From Spirodela intermedia (taxonomy: Eukaryota; Streptophyta; Magnoliopsida; Alismatales; Araceae): DNA of 64,000 bases. Position 1 is the first letter of the stretch. Every line of letters begins with the position of its first letter. Below the pieces are notes generated by a model that saw only the letters and a list, made by a program, of their open reading frames with translations, was not told the DNA's origin and ran no database searches. A program made the translations under genes and the position numbers. Of the stretch, positions 38,905-50,029 are shown piece after piece. The DNA lies in contig LR746271.1 in NCBI GenBank assembly GCA_902729315.2, positions 776,001 through 840,000 on the forward strand, read 5' to 3'.

Positions 38905-39285
38905 AGGAACTGGCTGTTATGGTGCGAAATTATTTCCCCCAGAAGTCAACGCAAGGTGAGATCCAGCTAGCTTGCATTTTTCTCCTTTCTTTCTGTTCAA
39001 CGATTATATTGAAAATATTCTGGAGAGAGAAAATACGATTCTGGTGCATTCTCGCCCTCAAACGACTAGTTTTTTTTGTCTATTTCCGGCGAATTTAAAG
39101 GAGAAAAGGTTGACTTACGGTAGGGCCATGCTTGATGAGCTCCATCGGGAGAGTCTCAGAGTGGACTCCATGGAGCCTGTGTGGAAGATTTTCAAGTGAA
39201 GAAATCCGCGTGGAGAAATTTACTCGGTTTTCTTATCAAACTATATTTTTATAATTGTCGACGCACCTAGTGAGCCAGTAACACC

Positions 39286-39324
<39 letters not shown>

Positions 39325-39707
39325 TTTCATCAACCTATGGCGGCCACTCGGTCCTCTTCCACCCAGCCGACGCCTTGTGGCGGCCTGGCTGGGCAGGTTG
39401 CTGTCATTTTCCCGGCATTTTCTCTTTCCATGTAAGCGCGTGGACAGGAGTCTCTCTCTCTCGCTCTCTCTCTCTCTAGAATAAAGTGGGCAACAGTGAC
39501 CGGCCAACCAAACTGTACGAAACAGCGGTTCCGTTCTTCTTTCTATGTTACAAAAATAGTATGGAGATTGCCACCTTACATGTACACTGAGAACCCGTCG
39601 TCGACCAGAACATGTTACGAGCAGACGAACCGAACGAATAAACAAAAGTCAACCACCTCCACCAAACCCAACCCATCGGCGGCGCAGCTTGCAGCCGCCC
39701 AGCCACG
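38905..39707. other. Intergenic region between convergent ndhO and the kinase gene
   Basis: Contains the two 3' UTRs. CT microsatellites lie at about 39290-39321 and 39451-39477. No further exon is recognised. Confidence 0.5.
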
Positions 39708-42700
39708 TCACCGCCTCGGCGACTCGTAGGGAAACTGGGACCTCCCGCTTGAGACGTCCACCCAGGGGTCCAGGAAGCTCCTACCCGCCCCCACCGGGCT
39801 CATCGAGTAGCTGTTGAACCCGCCGCCGCCGCCGCCGCCGCCCATCGCCGCCCCCGGAAACGACGGGTGCGGCGGCGACGGCAGGCAGCTCCAGTTGGCC
39901 TGCCGGAAGCTTCTCAGCGGGCTTGAGCAGGGGGAGACCGGCAGCGACAGGTTCATCCTCGAGTTGACCAGATCACTGCAGACGGGAGGGAAGTCAACCG
40001 CTGAGCCCCGGCCCGAAGTCAACCTCCCCCAGAAAGGGAGAAAAGAAAAAAAAACCCAACCCGCCCGTACCTGGGGCTCTTCGTTACAGGGAAGCTCCCC
40101 AGCGTGTGCCGCAGCGGGCAGGCCCTCTCGCTCAGCGGCGACGCGCTCCTCTGGTAGCAGAACTCCGCCCCCTGCACAAAAGCCCATCTTCTTCATACTC
40201 ATAAACGAAATCGCGACCTTCTTCTTCGCTGGTTCCAGGGAGAGGCTTACCGGAGGGGTCTGGGTTCCGTCGGAGGGAGAGTGGGGGAGCTCTCGGGCAA
40301 GGTTCTTCCTCCCGAACTTGGCAGTCGCCTGGTCCCGCACGAAGGGATGGTCCATCAGCTGGGCGGCGGTGGGGCGGGCGGAGGGGTCCCGCTGCAGGCA
40401 CAGCCTCAGGAAGTCCTTCCCTTCCCTGGACAGGTGGCTCGGGATCTCCGGGATGTCCTTGCTGTTCACGATCTTGAATATCGCCGCCACCTGAGGAGAC
40501 CATGGTTAGGCTGCTGATAAATACCATATCATTCAAGCATCTGGGCAGAGGGAGATCCGTACCCCCTCGTATTGGCACCAGGGGGGTTTCGATGTCACCA
40601 TCTCGATGATGGTGCACCCAAAACTCCATATGTCCACGGAGAGATTGTACCCGCTGGTCGTCATGATAACCTGAGCAGAATGTCCACGCCTCCGGTTTAG
40701 ACAAGGGAAGAGCATGCACTTCTCATAACAAAATATAGAGAGAGAGAGAGAGAAAGGAGAGAGAGGAGAGAGAGAGAGAGATTGTGGAAGAAGGAACAGC
40801 GTACCTCGGGGGCCATCCAGTAAGGGCTTCCTTTAAAGGAGTGGATTGAGTTATGCGAGGATATCTGGTCCAAGAAAGTCAGGCCGAGTTCAGTGATTTC
40901 ATAAAGTTGAGAGAAGAAAAACTGTAGACTCCAAAAATGTTTCCTTCGTCAGATTGGAAGAAGAAGAAGAAGAAGAAGATGATGATGATGATGATGATGA
41001 GAGATGGGTATTATTCTTTTGTGTTGATCTTCTGCCGATAGTAATATAACTGTGACCGCCAATGGAAGTGTTGACTGACTTGTGAAAGATGTTGGGGTGT
41101 TCCAAAAAGCTTGGTTTTGACCTAAATAAATAATCTATCTTGCATCTTATCAGGGATTTAATTCACATTCTCTGTTTCTCCCTACAAAATTGGCATGCTC
41201 TGTCACAACAACCTGTGAGAAGATATAAACAGCATTCGGTGACATTGATTCAGATCCCACTTCAGGAGACCCAGAATGATTCAGCCCGGGGCCAGATACC
41301 CCCAAATGCAGACCTCATTGATTATGTGGGAGGTAAATACTAGGAGAATCAGCTATGAAAAAGAATCATTTTTTTTCCCTTTTTGGAGGAAATACCTGCT
41401 ATGAAAACCCTTTTACTCAAACCTTTAGTCACCACAGACGTCCATCATACATAGGATGCTACTTTAATTTCTAAGGGATTGAAATATCAACCAAAAGGCC
41501 TAACCAGTCTCACTAGAAGTGTTGGGTTGAAATCTTTCTATCGTTGCCAACCAATAATTTTCTCCTTCTTTACAAATACGGTCGGATATTGATGAATTTC
41601 AGGCACCAACTCAATCGACTTAAGAAAGAAAAAAGCATCGAAATCCCTGGACACATTAATATTTAAGAATGAGAAAGATAATACAAAAAGTAAACAAAGG
41701 CCGCTGAAAATATCTTAACGAATGTACCGATTTTAGGTAAGAGATCAGGGGTAAGTACATGTTTCGCCATGCCAAAATCAGCCAGCTTGACTACTCCATT
41801 AGGATCTACGAGTATGTTGGCACCTTTAATATCTCTGTCAGACAAGTCACTTTCAGGACATTGTTTGCCGAAAAATAAAAATAAAAAATTCCATTTAAAT
41901 GAGAAAAAAAGAAAAAACCTGTGAACTGTATCTCTCCCGTGTAAATATGCCAATCCAGAAAGAATCTGAGCGGCATAACTTCGAATGACAGGCTCACTGA
42001 AAGGGCCATACTCTCGAAGCAGTTTATAAATGGAGCCACCAGAAACATACTCAAGATAGACTGAAAGTGTATCTTCATCCTGTACAGGAAGTTTAAAAAC
42101 GATTACCAAGTAATTCTTGCATGGTCTCTTTATGTTTATCTAGATGAGGAAAATCATCGTCCACGGAGCCAAATTGGAATCAAAGAGCCCTTGTTCCGCT
42201 TTTGTATGAATATCTAGGTTATTTATTACGTGGGCGTCAATAAAAAGTAAATAAATGCAAACTTAGGAAGGTTCTCATAAAGTTGAACGGGCCAAGTTTC
42301 AGGATAGAAGATATCTAAGATGTGAAACTCACCAGTTCACTTCCATAGTATTGAACAATGTTTGGATGCGAGAGCTGGCTGAGCAAAGATATTTCCTGTT
42401 CACAAGAGAGAATTGTGTCTCAACAACATCTCCTTTGTTTGATGAGCATTTGAAAGGCACACTCGTTATTATGAGACGTGCATGCAATCAAGAGGAAACC
42501 ACACAGAAGCAAGTTTTTTTGGCGAATCCGGATGTAAGCAGACCTGAGATAGTTGTTTCAAACTTTCTTTGGAATCTTTATCGTCAGAAATGACTTTGAC
42601 CTCTTTTATGGCACACATCTGTCCACCTTCACTGATAAAAAATAAAAATAAAAAGGTCACGGATATGCAAAAAAAATACCTTTAAAAAATAATTCAAGTA

Positions 42701-44392
42701 CATGTTTTCAACTAGTCAACCATTAAATGTATCTGGCAGTTACACATACCCAGATTAACTAATTTAAGCAAATAAAAACCTTTCATAAGCAATATCCAAG
42801 AGAAATTCTATACATAGAGTACCCGAGAAATAGGAAGAGCAGATACCTATTGAACCCCAGGAAGACATGTCCAAAAGTTCCCTTTCCTAGAAGCCTTCCC
42901 TTCTTCCATTTTGGTTGAAGAGCGCGTGATGATGATGATGATGATGTAGGAGAGCCAGGGGGAAGGGGTAGCGGATGAGAACTCTTCAAATCATCTCGAT
43001 ACCCAGTTGGAGATCCTGGATTTATAGAAAATACAGTTGGGTGCCTTGGAGATGTAGAAATATTGTAGCCTCTTGATCCATTGGTGGGACTTCTTGGTCT
43101 AACACTAGATGTCGTCTCCATAGAAGTTCTGCAATAGGAATTCCCGTTTCCATTTGAAGAAGCATGGGGACTGCTCAACTGGAATTGTTTTCTTGGAGAA
43201 ATAGACAGGTCATTGAATTTTTCAAATTCCGAAACTGGGCAACTTGACGGGAGGCCTCTTTCCTCCACTACATGCTGCTGTCCCTGAGAGTCGGGCATCG
43301 AACTTCTCCTCTTTGGTATACTCAAAGGTTCTGAAATCCTACATTATCAAAAACATGAAACCATAAGATCATCCCGTGAAATTCACCTCACAGATTTCCT
43401 GCTATAGCATACCATCCACGTGAAAAAATTGTAAAGAAAGACAGAAATATATCCAGATACCGTAAATTGCAGGTAATAGGTCAACGGCAAGTCATGTATC
43501 TGTTCACAAATTCACACAAGCACAGAGAAAATACTGAAGATACATCTGCTTTGAGTCCAAAGGCACGATAATTTAAATTCATTTTTCTCAAAAAAAGAAG
43601 AAGAAAATAACCGCTCTTCAAGAGGAAGTAGAATGGAATATCAAATGAAACTTAGCTTCTAAAAAATATCCAGGAGTCCCCGAACCACTCCCCTTGGATC
43701 GGACCCAATTCACACGTTTTCACAAGACTGAAGGTTAACTTATGTGATCGGGCGCACAATTACAGGGGAGCTGTACCGGCATAAACTAATGATGCGCACA
43801 AAATTTGAGAGTTGTCACGACTGTCAAAATTATTCAACAATAATTAGCCATGAACTGGCAAGTGTAGAAGGGACCTTCCACAAGTCAATAATCATAAGGG
43901 CACGCATCTACGCAGCGCGAATAGTAATTATAATTCGATCAAGTCAAATAAATACAAAGAAGACAATCACAAACCTAAAAGAGAATTGAAAGAATAATTC
44001 CACCCAAGGAAGGGGCCGTACCGGGAAAATCCCACATCCGCGGCATCATCGGTACCCGACGAGCTGACGCTCGAAACAGATGCGGAACCCGAACCCGACC
44101 CGGCCGCCGCGCCTGGACCCTGCGGTCGCGAAGGCGAGAGGGAGATCAGCGGCGGAGGGAGAGGGTGCCGCTTCTTTTCGCTGTCCGAATCGAAAGCAAA
44201 CAGGGATCGATCCCCTAGCCATCTGGAGTTGCCTCTGATTGCGGCCTCGTCGAAGCTCCACGCCTTCTCCTTCTTGTTCGGCGAGCTGCCCGCCCTCTTA
44301 ACCTCCGGCGGCGGCGCCTCCTCCTCTTTCCTCCTCGCGCTGGAGCTCGAACTCGTGCCGGATTTCAGTTTCCCCCTCCACCAAGCCGGCAT
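39708..44392 (-). CDS. MAPKKK3: Mitogen-activated protein kinase kinase kinase, MAPKKK3/YODA type
   Basis: Eleven exons in phase: 44392-44022, 43338-42847, 42631-42544, 42395-42333, 42079-41919, 41834-41759, 40864-40805, 40670-40563, 40490-40251, 40171-40071 and 39975-39708, giving 675 residues. The N terminus ([12 protein letters not shown], then [15 protein letters not shown]) and the Ser/Pro-rich region to about residue 265 match plant MAPKKK3/YODA proteins. The kinase domain is about 267-523: glycine loop GKGTFG, Lys297 in [16 protein letters not shown] with Asp393, DFG at 411-413, activation segment ending [12 protein letters not shown], and HPFVRD at the end. All catalytic residues are present. 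The tail keeps the family motif [11 protein letters not shown]. Such kinases sit at the top of MAPK cascades in development and immunity. The ATG at 44392 begins the family's typical MP.WW start. Confidence 0.93.
40956..41002. repeat. (GAA)n(GAT)n microsatellite in kinase intron
   Basis: Eight GAA units followed by about seven GAT units, in the large intron between exons 6 and 7 of the kinase gene (40865-41758). Confidence 0.95.
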
Positions 44393-45320
44393 GGCGGCGC
44401 TCTCTACTTCCCCCTCTTTTCAGAGTGGTTGGAAGAACAGGGGATATAGATAGAGATATAAAACCGCGAGAAAGAGAGAGAGAAGAGACAGAGAAGTGAG
44501 AGAGAGGAGAGAGAGAGGCAGGGGTTACACAGAGAGTCACCTAACGGGGCACCTAGGACTTTCTACTGAGAGAAAGGAAGCCCGAGTTGGACTGCGGGTG
44601 GTTGACAGCTCCGCTCGCCGGCGGATTGGATCGATCCGAAGGATCGCCAGAATCTTCCTCGTTCATCGTGCCGCCCCTCATGCTTATCGGGTCTCGGATC
44701 TTGTGCCATGGCCTCGCTTTCCATCGTGACCGTACGGATCCTACGTGGCAAAAGAAACCTTCTACCTTCCAGCGAGCTTGGGCCGAGTTTAGCCTCCTTA
44801 ACTGGACCCATAATTACACAACCCATTAGCTCACGATTGGACCAATCATTAGCTGCCATCTTTCGAGATAAGAGAGAGAGGACGGCGGGCATGCCTGGAA
44901 CGGGCCTGATAATTTAAATTAATGGGCTTTCATTGATTTGGTCCTACCGCCACGTGGAAGAAAAATCAAGCCAGGACTGCCTCTCCGTGGCTAGGTTCAG
45001 ACGCGGAATTCCGGGCCGGGTTTTAACACGTGCCAAACACACGAGCGGGAGGAGGAGGGGGTAATTATTTTCTTTTTCTTTTTTTGGAAAAGATCTATGG
45101 GGATTTTTAAAACGCGTGGCGGACGGGGAGCGCGAATCTGGACCACACGGGAGGCGATCAGCCCACCGCCGCAGAAGCTCCAGTGGGCGTCCACTAGAAA
45201 TTGCGAGACGATAATCCGAGAAGAGGGAGCTATCCCCAAACCCTAGATTACCGAATTCCTCTGCCACCGGCCGGAGAGAACCAGCGGCGGCCGCAGGGGG
45301 GGAAGAAGATCTGCAACGCA
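44393..45320. other. Divergent promoter region between the kinase and thioredoxin m genes
   Basis: Start codons 928 bp apart face away from each other, so both promoters lie here. GA-rich runs occur at 44468-44520 in the kinase leader. On the minus strand an ATG at 44540 opens a frame that runs past the kinase start, out of frame with it. It would be an upstream ORF if transcription begins before it. No other gene is seen. Confidence 0.5.
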
Positions 45321-45968
45321 ATGGCTCTGGAAACCTGCTTTCAGGTGAGCACCGTTGCCCATTCCACCACCGCCGCCGCCGCCGCCAGGAACTGCATCGC
45401 GCACCCCCACAAGCTCAGCCTGCCGGCGAGCAGAGCCCGGAGGAGCGCCGCCTTCTCTCTCTCCCCGTCGCTACGGATTTCCGGCTACCGATCGACTGTC
45501 CTCGCGCCTCGGAGAGGCCGCGGTGGCCGCGTCGTCTGCCAATCTAACAACGCGGTCGCTGAAGGTGAGTGAGCCTCTCCTGTTCTTAATCCGGTGGTTG
45601 TTTGCGGATTCGATCTGATTTTGGAGACGCACCGGATCGTCGATCCAGTTCTGGAAGTGACGGAGGGGACCTGGGACGACCTCGTCATCAACAACAATAA
45701 GCTCGTACTGGTCGACTTCTGGGCGCCGTGGTGCGGCCCCTGCCGGATGATCGAACCAGTGATCAGCGAGCTCGCCAAGGAGTATGCGGGGCAGATCGTC
45801 TGCGTGAAGCTCAACACCGACGTCTGCCCGAACCTGGCGAACCAGTTCGGCATCCGGAGCATTCCGACGGTGCTTCTCTTCAAGGGCGGGGAGAGGAAGG
45901 AGAGCGTCATCGGCGCTGTGCCGAAGCTCACCCTCTCTGCCGCCATCGATAAGTATCTGCTGATGTGA
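45321..45968 (+). CDS. TRXM: Thioredoxin m-type, chloroplastic
   Basis: Two exons, 45321-45564 and 45649-45968, separated by an 84-bp intron, encode 187 residues. Residues 1 to about 75 are Ala/Ser/Arg-rich and fit a plastid transit peptide ending near RVVCQS. The thioredoxin fold follows, starting VLEVTEGTWDDLV. The active site WCGPC spans 109-113, within VDFWAPWCGPCRM. The cis-proline is in RSIPTVLLFKGG. The protein ends KYLLM. Thioredoxin m receives electrons from ferredoxin-thioredoxin reductase in the stroma and reduces target disulfides in Calvin-cycle and other enzymes. The ATG at 45321 is the first in the open transit region, and both exons are strongly GC-rich. An apparent ORF start at 45594 lies in the intron. 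Confidence 0.96.
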
Positions 45969-47277
45969 TCTCTCTTTTCTCCGTTGTAATCGTCAGTCCA
46001 AGGGCGCGCCCCCCAACCGTTTGCTATTATTCCTCTGTATAAACTCTTTTAGTGTTCCTGAGTTATCTTTCCTGTAAAATACCCCCAGATCTGTAAACCG
46101 AAAACCTCGAATACCAGATCGGGAGTATCAGATGGCTCCTGCCTCCTTTCTGGGATCATCTCGCCTCTCTCCGATGAAGATACGAAGCAGCTCTGAACCA
46201 CTCGGCGACGGCGGTGGCGGCGGAGGTACTCCGCGGTGCTCCTACTCCTCGAGCGGGAGATGCAGCAGCACAGCAATAGAACCAGGATCCCCGTTTATTC
46301 AAGGATCCGCTGAAATAACCGGCGATATTTTTAGCATTCATGGTAACTTATATTTTCTCCCATGCCCAGAAAATCTAACGTTGACTTAAAGTTGACGGTA
46401 ACAAATTATTGATTCAGATTACTAATTTGGGGAAAAAACGAAAAACCAGAATGTAAGTGTCGTCACATCTTGCGTTCTAAGTCTCTATTGGTGGAAGAAA
46501 CCGGGCAGAAATCGGCCCGTTGACCGGAGTCGATCAGGTTGTCTCATCAATATTCCAGATATTAAAAAATTACAAAAAATAAGAAAATGTGAGAGAAATT
46601 GTTATCCTATTCTATTAAAGCTCGTTGTACTCGTTTTATGCATACATTAGATTGGATTTATGGTTTCACTGGGGAATTCTGATTCTTGACCCGAATTTGG
46701 CGGTTGACTATAATTGACCTCATTTATTGACTTGGTCCATGAGTGACGCGTGGCGTGGAGGCTGTTGGGTTAGTTGTAACCATATTTTTTAGCGCGAGTA
46801 ATCTTAGTAGAAACTCTCTCTCTCTCTATAATATCTACCAAATATTACAGAAATATGAAAATTAACTTATGAGATAAAAAAATATTATGCAAATTAGCTG
46901 ACAACGAAAATTATGGTTCCAATCTGTGGCTACATCCATGAGGGAGGGAGATCGAAGATATTTTCAGAAGATATGTTTATAAATAACAGAAGAGTCGGGT
47001 CGGCTACACCTCCACCAGTCACACTTCTCCGAGTATATCACGCCCGTACACGTGTTTTCATGCATCAGCATCTCGTATGGTGTGGATTTTGACACGTTTA
47101 CGATAATGGGCCGACCCGCCGACATGTGAAATGGTCGCCGAGGGGGACGGACACGTGTCAGGTGGCAACTGACCCCCCCGACTATATAACCGGGATGCGG
47201 AGGATGCGGAGGATGCGAAGATTTCAAACTGTTGAAAGCGAACGGTGTAGGGCGCCAGATTTGCTCCTTCCCCGTCC
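45969..47277. other. Intergenic region with thioredoxin 3' UTR and next promoter
   Basis: No coding exon is recognised. Short Arg/Ser-rich ORFs at 46049-46389 occur on both strands but resemble no known family. From about 46390 the DNA is AT-rich with a short CT run near 46816-46829. The last 130 bases form the promoter of the gene at 47278. Confidence 0.5.
47151..47189 (+). promoter_or_regulatory. Core promoter of the small gene: G-box/ABRE and TATA box
   Basis: ACACGTGTC at 47151-47159 is a G-box/ABRE core, and another ACACGTGT lies near 47048-47055. TATATAA at 47183-47189 is placed about 90 bases before the ATG at 47278. This arrangement suggests possible control by abscisic acid or light through bZIP factors, which is inference only. 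Confidence 0.55.
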
Positions 47278-48616
47278 ATGCAGCCACTGCCAGAGATGAA
47301 GATGCCGTCGGGATCGAAGATTGAGAGGAGATCCTCCGTAGAGAGAGAGCCGAAGACGCTCACCACTCAGGAACTCCAGTGTGCCAGGGTAAATGCGTCT
47401 CCATTAGCTGTTAATTTCTTTCGATTACACAGATCTGGATGTAAAACCTCCAACGAAAGGTTCTTCTATGTTGCTCATCCTATCCGTTATCGATTGTGTT
47501 TTTTCTGAGATCTCGCAATCGGTGTTCGTCTAGCTGTGTCGGCCGTTTGGTTGACATCTGTCTCTGGACATGTCTCTGTTTAAACCTGTTTTCCCTTGGC
47601 TGTGAGAGGAAGAACGAATGGTGACGAACTGTTTCGCGTAGGATGTGTGCGGTTATTTGTGAACGTAGTTATCTTGTCATTCTAGCTTCCGCCTGTATTT
47701 TCTTTTCTCATATTTTCTCTTGCGGTTACTGCATGCGATTTTAGAATTCCACGCTCGAGTATCCCAGGGCGGGAATATCATATTCACCCCAGAGCGGGAA
47801 TATCATATTCACCCCAGAGCGGGAATACCGACCCGAATTAGGGCGACTCCCTCGGTTACATTTGGACACTTTACCACTGTCTGTTATCTCCGAAAGGAAA
47901 CATTCTCTTCTTGTAATACAGAAGCGTACCTGCAGCTGCAAGGTAACGACGAGAAAAAAGAAGAAGAAAAGGGATACTCGAGCGTGTAATTCCAGCTTCG
48001 AATCTCAGTCATCGTACATATAACGGGGCTACAGAGTAGCGAAAAGGAAACAGTAGTCAATCTTCATTGCAGAACGTCATATTCACGGTTTCTGACATAT
48101 TTGGATTACAGTGTGTACTTCCCCAGATCAGATTAGTTTATCGACAGGGATTCAAGGTTTCACTCCCATCGAACGCCAACTTAGACAGTGGAATTGGGCC
48201 GGTATAACTGGCGGGAAGATGAGCCTTCAAATCAGAGATTTGAGCGTAGAATAATACCCGAATCCTTCTGTGATGGAGAGTTGGGTGCAAGTGTATTCAT
48301 ACACGATCATCCTCTACGAAAGCACTATGTCGAATATCCGCTTTCTGAGTTGACTTTCAATCCGGAGTGCTTCTGCTTCTGTTGTATAATTAACGCCCAG
48401 TTAAAGTCTTTCAAGGAGTATGATTGCTCCGAAGATTTAGAAACCGGGCTAGAGCATCAGGCGACATCTTCTTTGGTGTGCATCGGCAGTATATGTACTC
48501 CGTCCGTGTATGGTCGATGAGGTGTGAGATAAAACCTGGCCCCAAATTATTTTTTGCAACTCCCTGGTCGAACTGTCCCTCCTGGAAGAACACGTAGCTC
48601 ACTCTCTTGCTTCCAC

Positions 48617-48674
<58 letters not shown>

Positions 48675-49316
48675 AAGAAGAGAGAGAGATGAACTGCCAT
48701 ATCTAATGAGTTTGGCATCGTGACGAGAAAATGGGCTTTGGGCTTTGGGATTTCTCGACCCATTAACACTTCCACATGTCATGATATTCATCGATCCATG
48801 TCAAATAGAATCGATATTTATAACCGTAATGCCTATCATATATCCGTCAGAAGGCGAAATCTGAATCTATGCAGTGATTTGCCTTGTAAAATTCATGCTC
48901 AAACCGTTGTTGCAGGAGGGAGCGATTCAGATTCTGAGAACAAATACGCTGGAAGAAGCTGTAAGGATTTTCACGGAGGTACGTTCATCTTGTTTCATCA
49001 GTTGTATGGCTTGAACGAGCGGCAAAGGTCTTTTATATTATCGTTTGACTGACTCCTGAACCACGCCTACTGGGCTTTCTTTCTGATCCATGGATTTAAT
49101 ATTTTATTTTCACTGCATTAACGTTTATAGGGAGGGACTTTTTTCTAAATTAGTTGGGCAAATCATAATTTTCCATGATTTTGGTAGACATCGGGATTTT
49201 AACGGCGAATGTGAATCGCACTGATATTCAGCCTAGTCATGCTAGATTTCTTTTTAGCCCTCAGATCCATACACCGTCCCCCAAGGAGTTGTTCTCCACT
49301 TTTCTCTACCCTTAGC

Positions 49317-49353
<37 letters not shown>

Positions 49354-49655
49354 TCTCACGGGAGAAAGTAAAAAGGGATCCTAGGCCACTTGGCAAGGAA
49401 GGGGCGGTGTCACCACGCCCCCGAACATCACCAAAAGTAGTGTACTCATCGTTTGGGAGTAATCGTTGCGGATGGCGCAGGAACCTAACTCAGACTTTCC
49501 ACTTTCAGGGCCGAAAGCCCGTGCTCAGGCCGGGCCAGCGCGAGAGAACAGTCGCACCGGCGGAAGCGCTGGACGACGTCTTACTGCCAGTGAACAGAAA
49601 GCGGTCGCATCCTCTCCTTTCCCGAGCAAAGTACAACGTCTCATCGCCGTTCTGA
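47278..49655 (+). CDS. Small conserved plant protein of unknown function (106 residues)
   Basis: Three exons in phase: 47278-47388, 48916-48978 and 49509-49655. Exon 1 reads MQPLPEMKMPSGSKIERRSS and ends TTQELQCAR. Exon 2, only 63 nt, encodes EGAIQILRTNTLEEAVRIFT plus E. Exon 3 begins GRKPVLRPG and ends YNVSSPF. The joined core ELQCAREGAIQILRTNTLEE recalls a short helical motif (ELQ.AREAA..I..T.T.EEA..IFTEGL) that I associate with small uncharacterised plant proteins. I cannot name the family. The C-terminal third is basic (VNRKRSHPLLSRAK). No signal peptide or membrane segment is seen. Splice sites, phase, TATA box and the motif support a real gene; the start could also be Met7 or Met9. Confidence 0.65.
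47769..47830. repeat. 25-bp tandem repeat with palindromic core, in intron 1
   Basis: The unit GCGGGAATATCATATTCACC CCAGA occurs twice in full and a third time in part. Each contains GAATATCATATTC, a near-perfect palindrome. It lies in intron 1 of the small gene. Confidence 0.8.
48619..48690. repeat. (GA)n microsatellite in intron 1
   Basis: About 26 GA units followed by short GA-rich DNA. It lies between exons 1 and 2 of the small gene. A second GA run is at 49316-49353 in intron 2. Confidence 0.95.
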
Positions 49656-50029
49656 GCACCACAGATCTGTCCCTCCTCACAATCAAGGTCATGAATAAAA
49701 GGCAGCCCGACCAAAGCCGCCGAATTTTACCTTCTTTCCTTATTTGGGTCTGAAAATTAAACGCACCCACCCCCCCGGTTTAGAAACTGTCCCTTGGCCC
49801 CTTCCGGCCGGCTTCTTGCCTCCTTCCCCTTCTTCAGGCCCCTGACAAACCATCCCCAAGGACGCACATATATGTATATATATAGAGATGCGATGAAAAC
49901 ATTTATCTCGTTAGGCCCGGTTCCTAAGTCGACAGCCACAAACAGATGTAGATAGAGTACATTTACATAGGGGTTGCTGGTTCCTCAAGACGTCTGCGGG
50001 GTCCACTCTTGACAGGTCGCAGCACTCTA
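49656..50029. other. Intergenic gap between convergent genes
   Basis: The 374 bases separate the stop codon of the small gene from that of the GGP gene and hold both 3' UTRs. A short TA/TATG run is at about 49868-49884. No further feature is seen. Confidence 0.5.

Noticed and set aside
49466-49753. A 95-codon ORF overlapping exon 3 of the small gene in another frame
   Set aside because: Exon 3 in the other frame joins exons 1 and 2 in phase and ends in a sensible stop; this ORF has no splice support.
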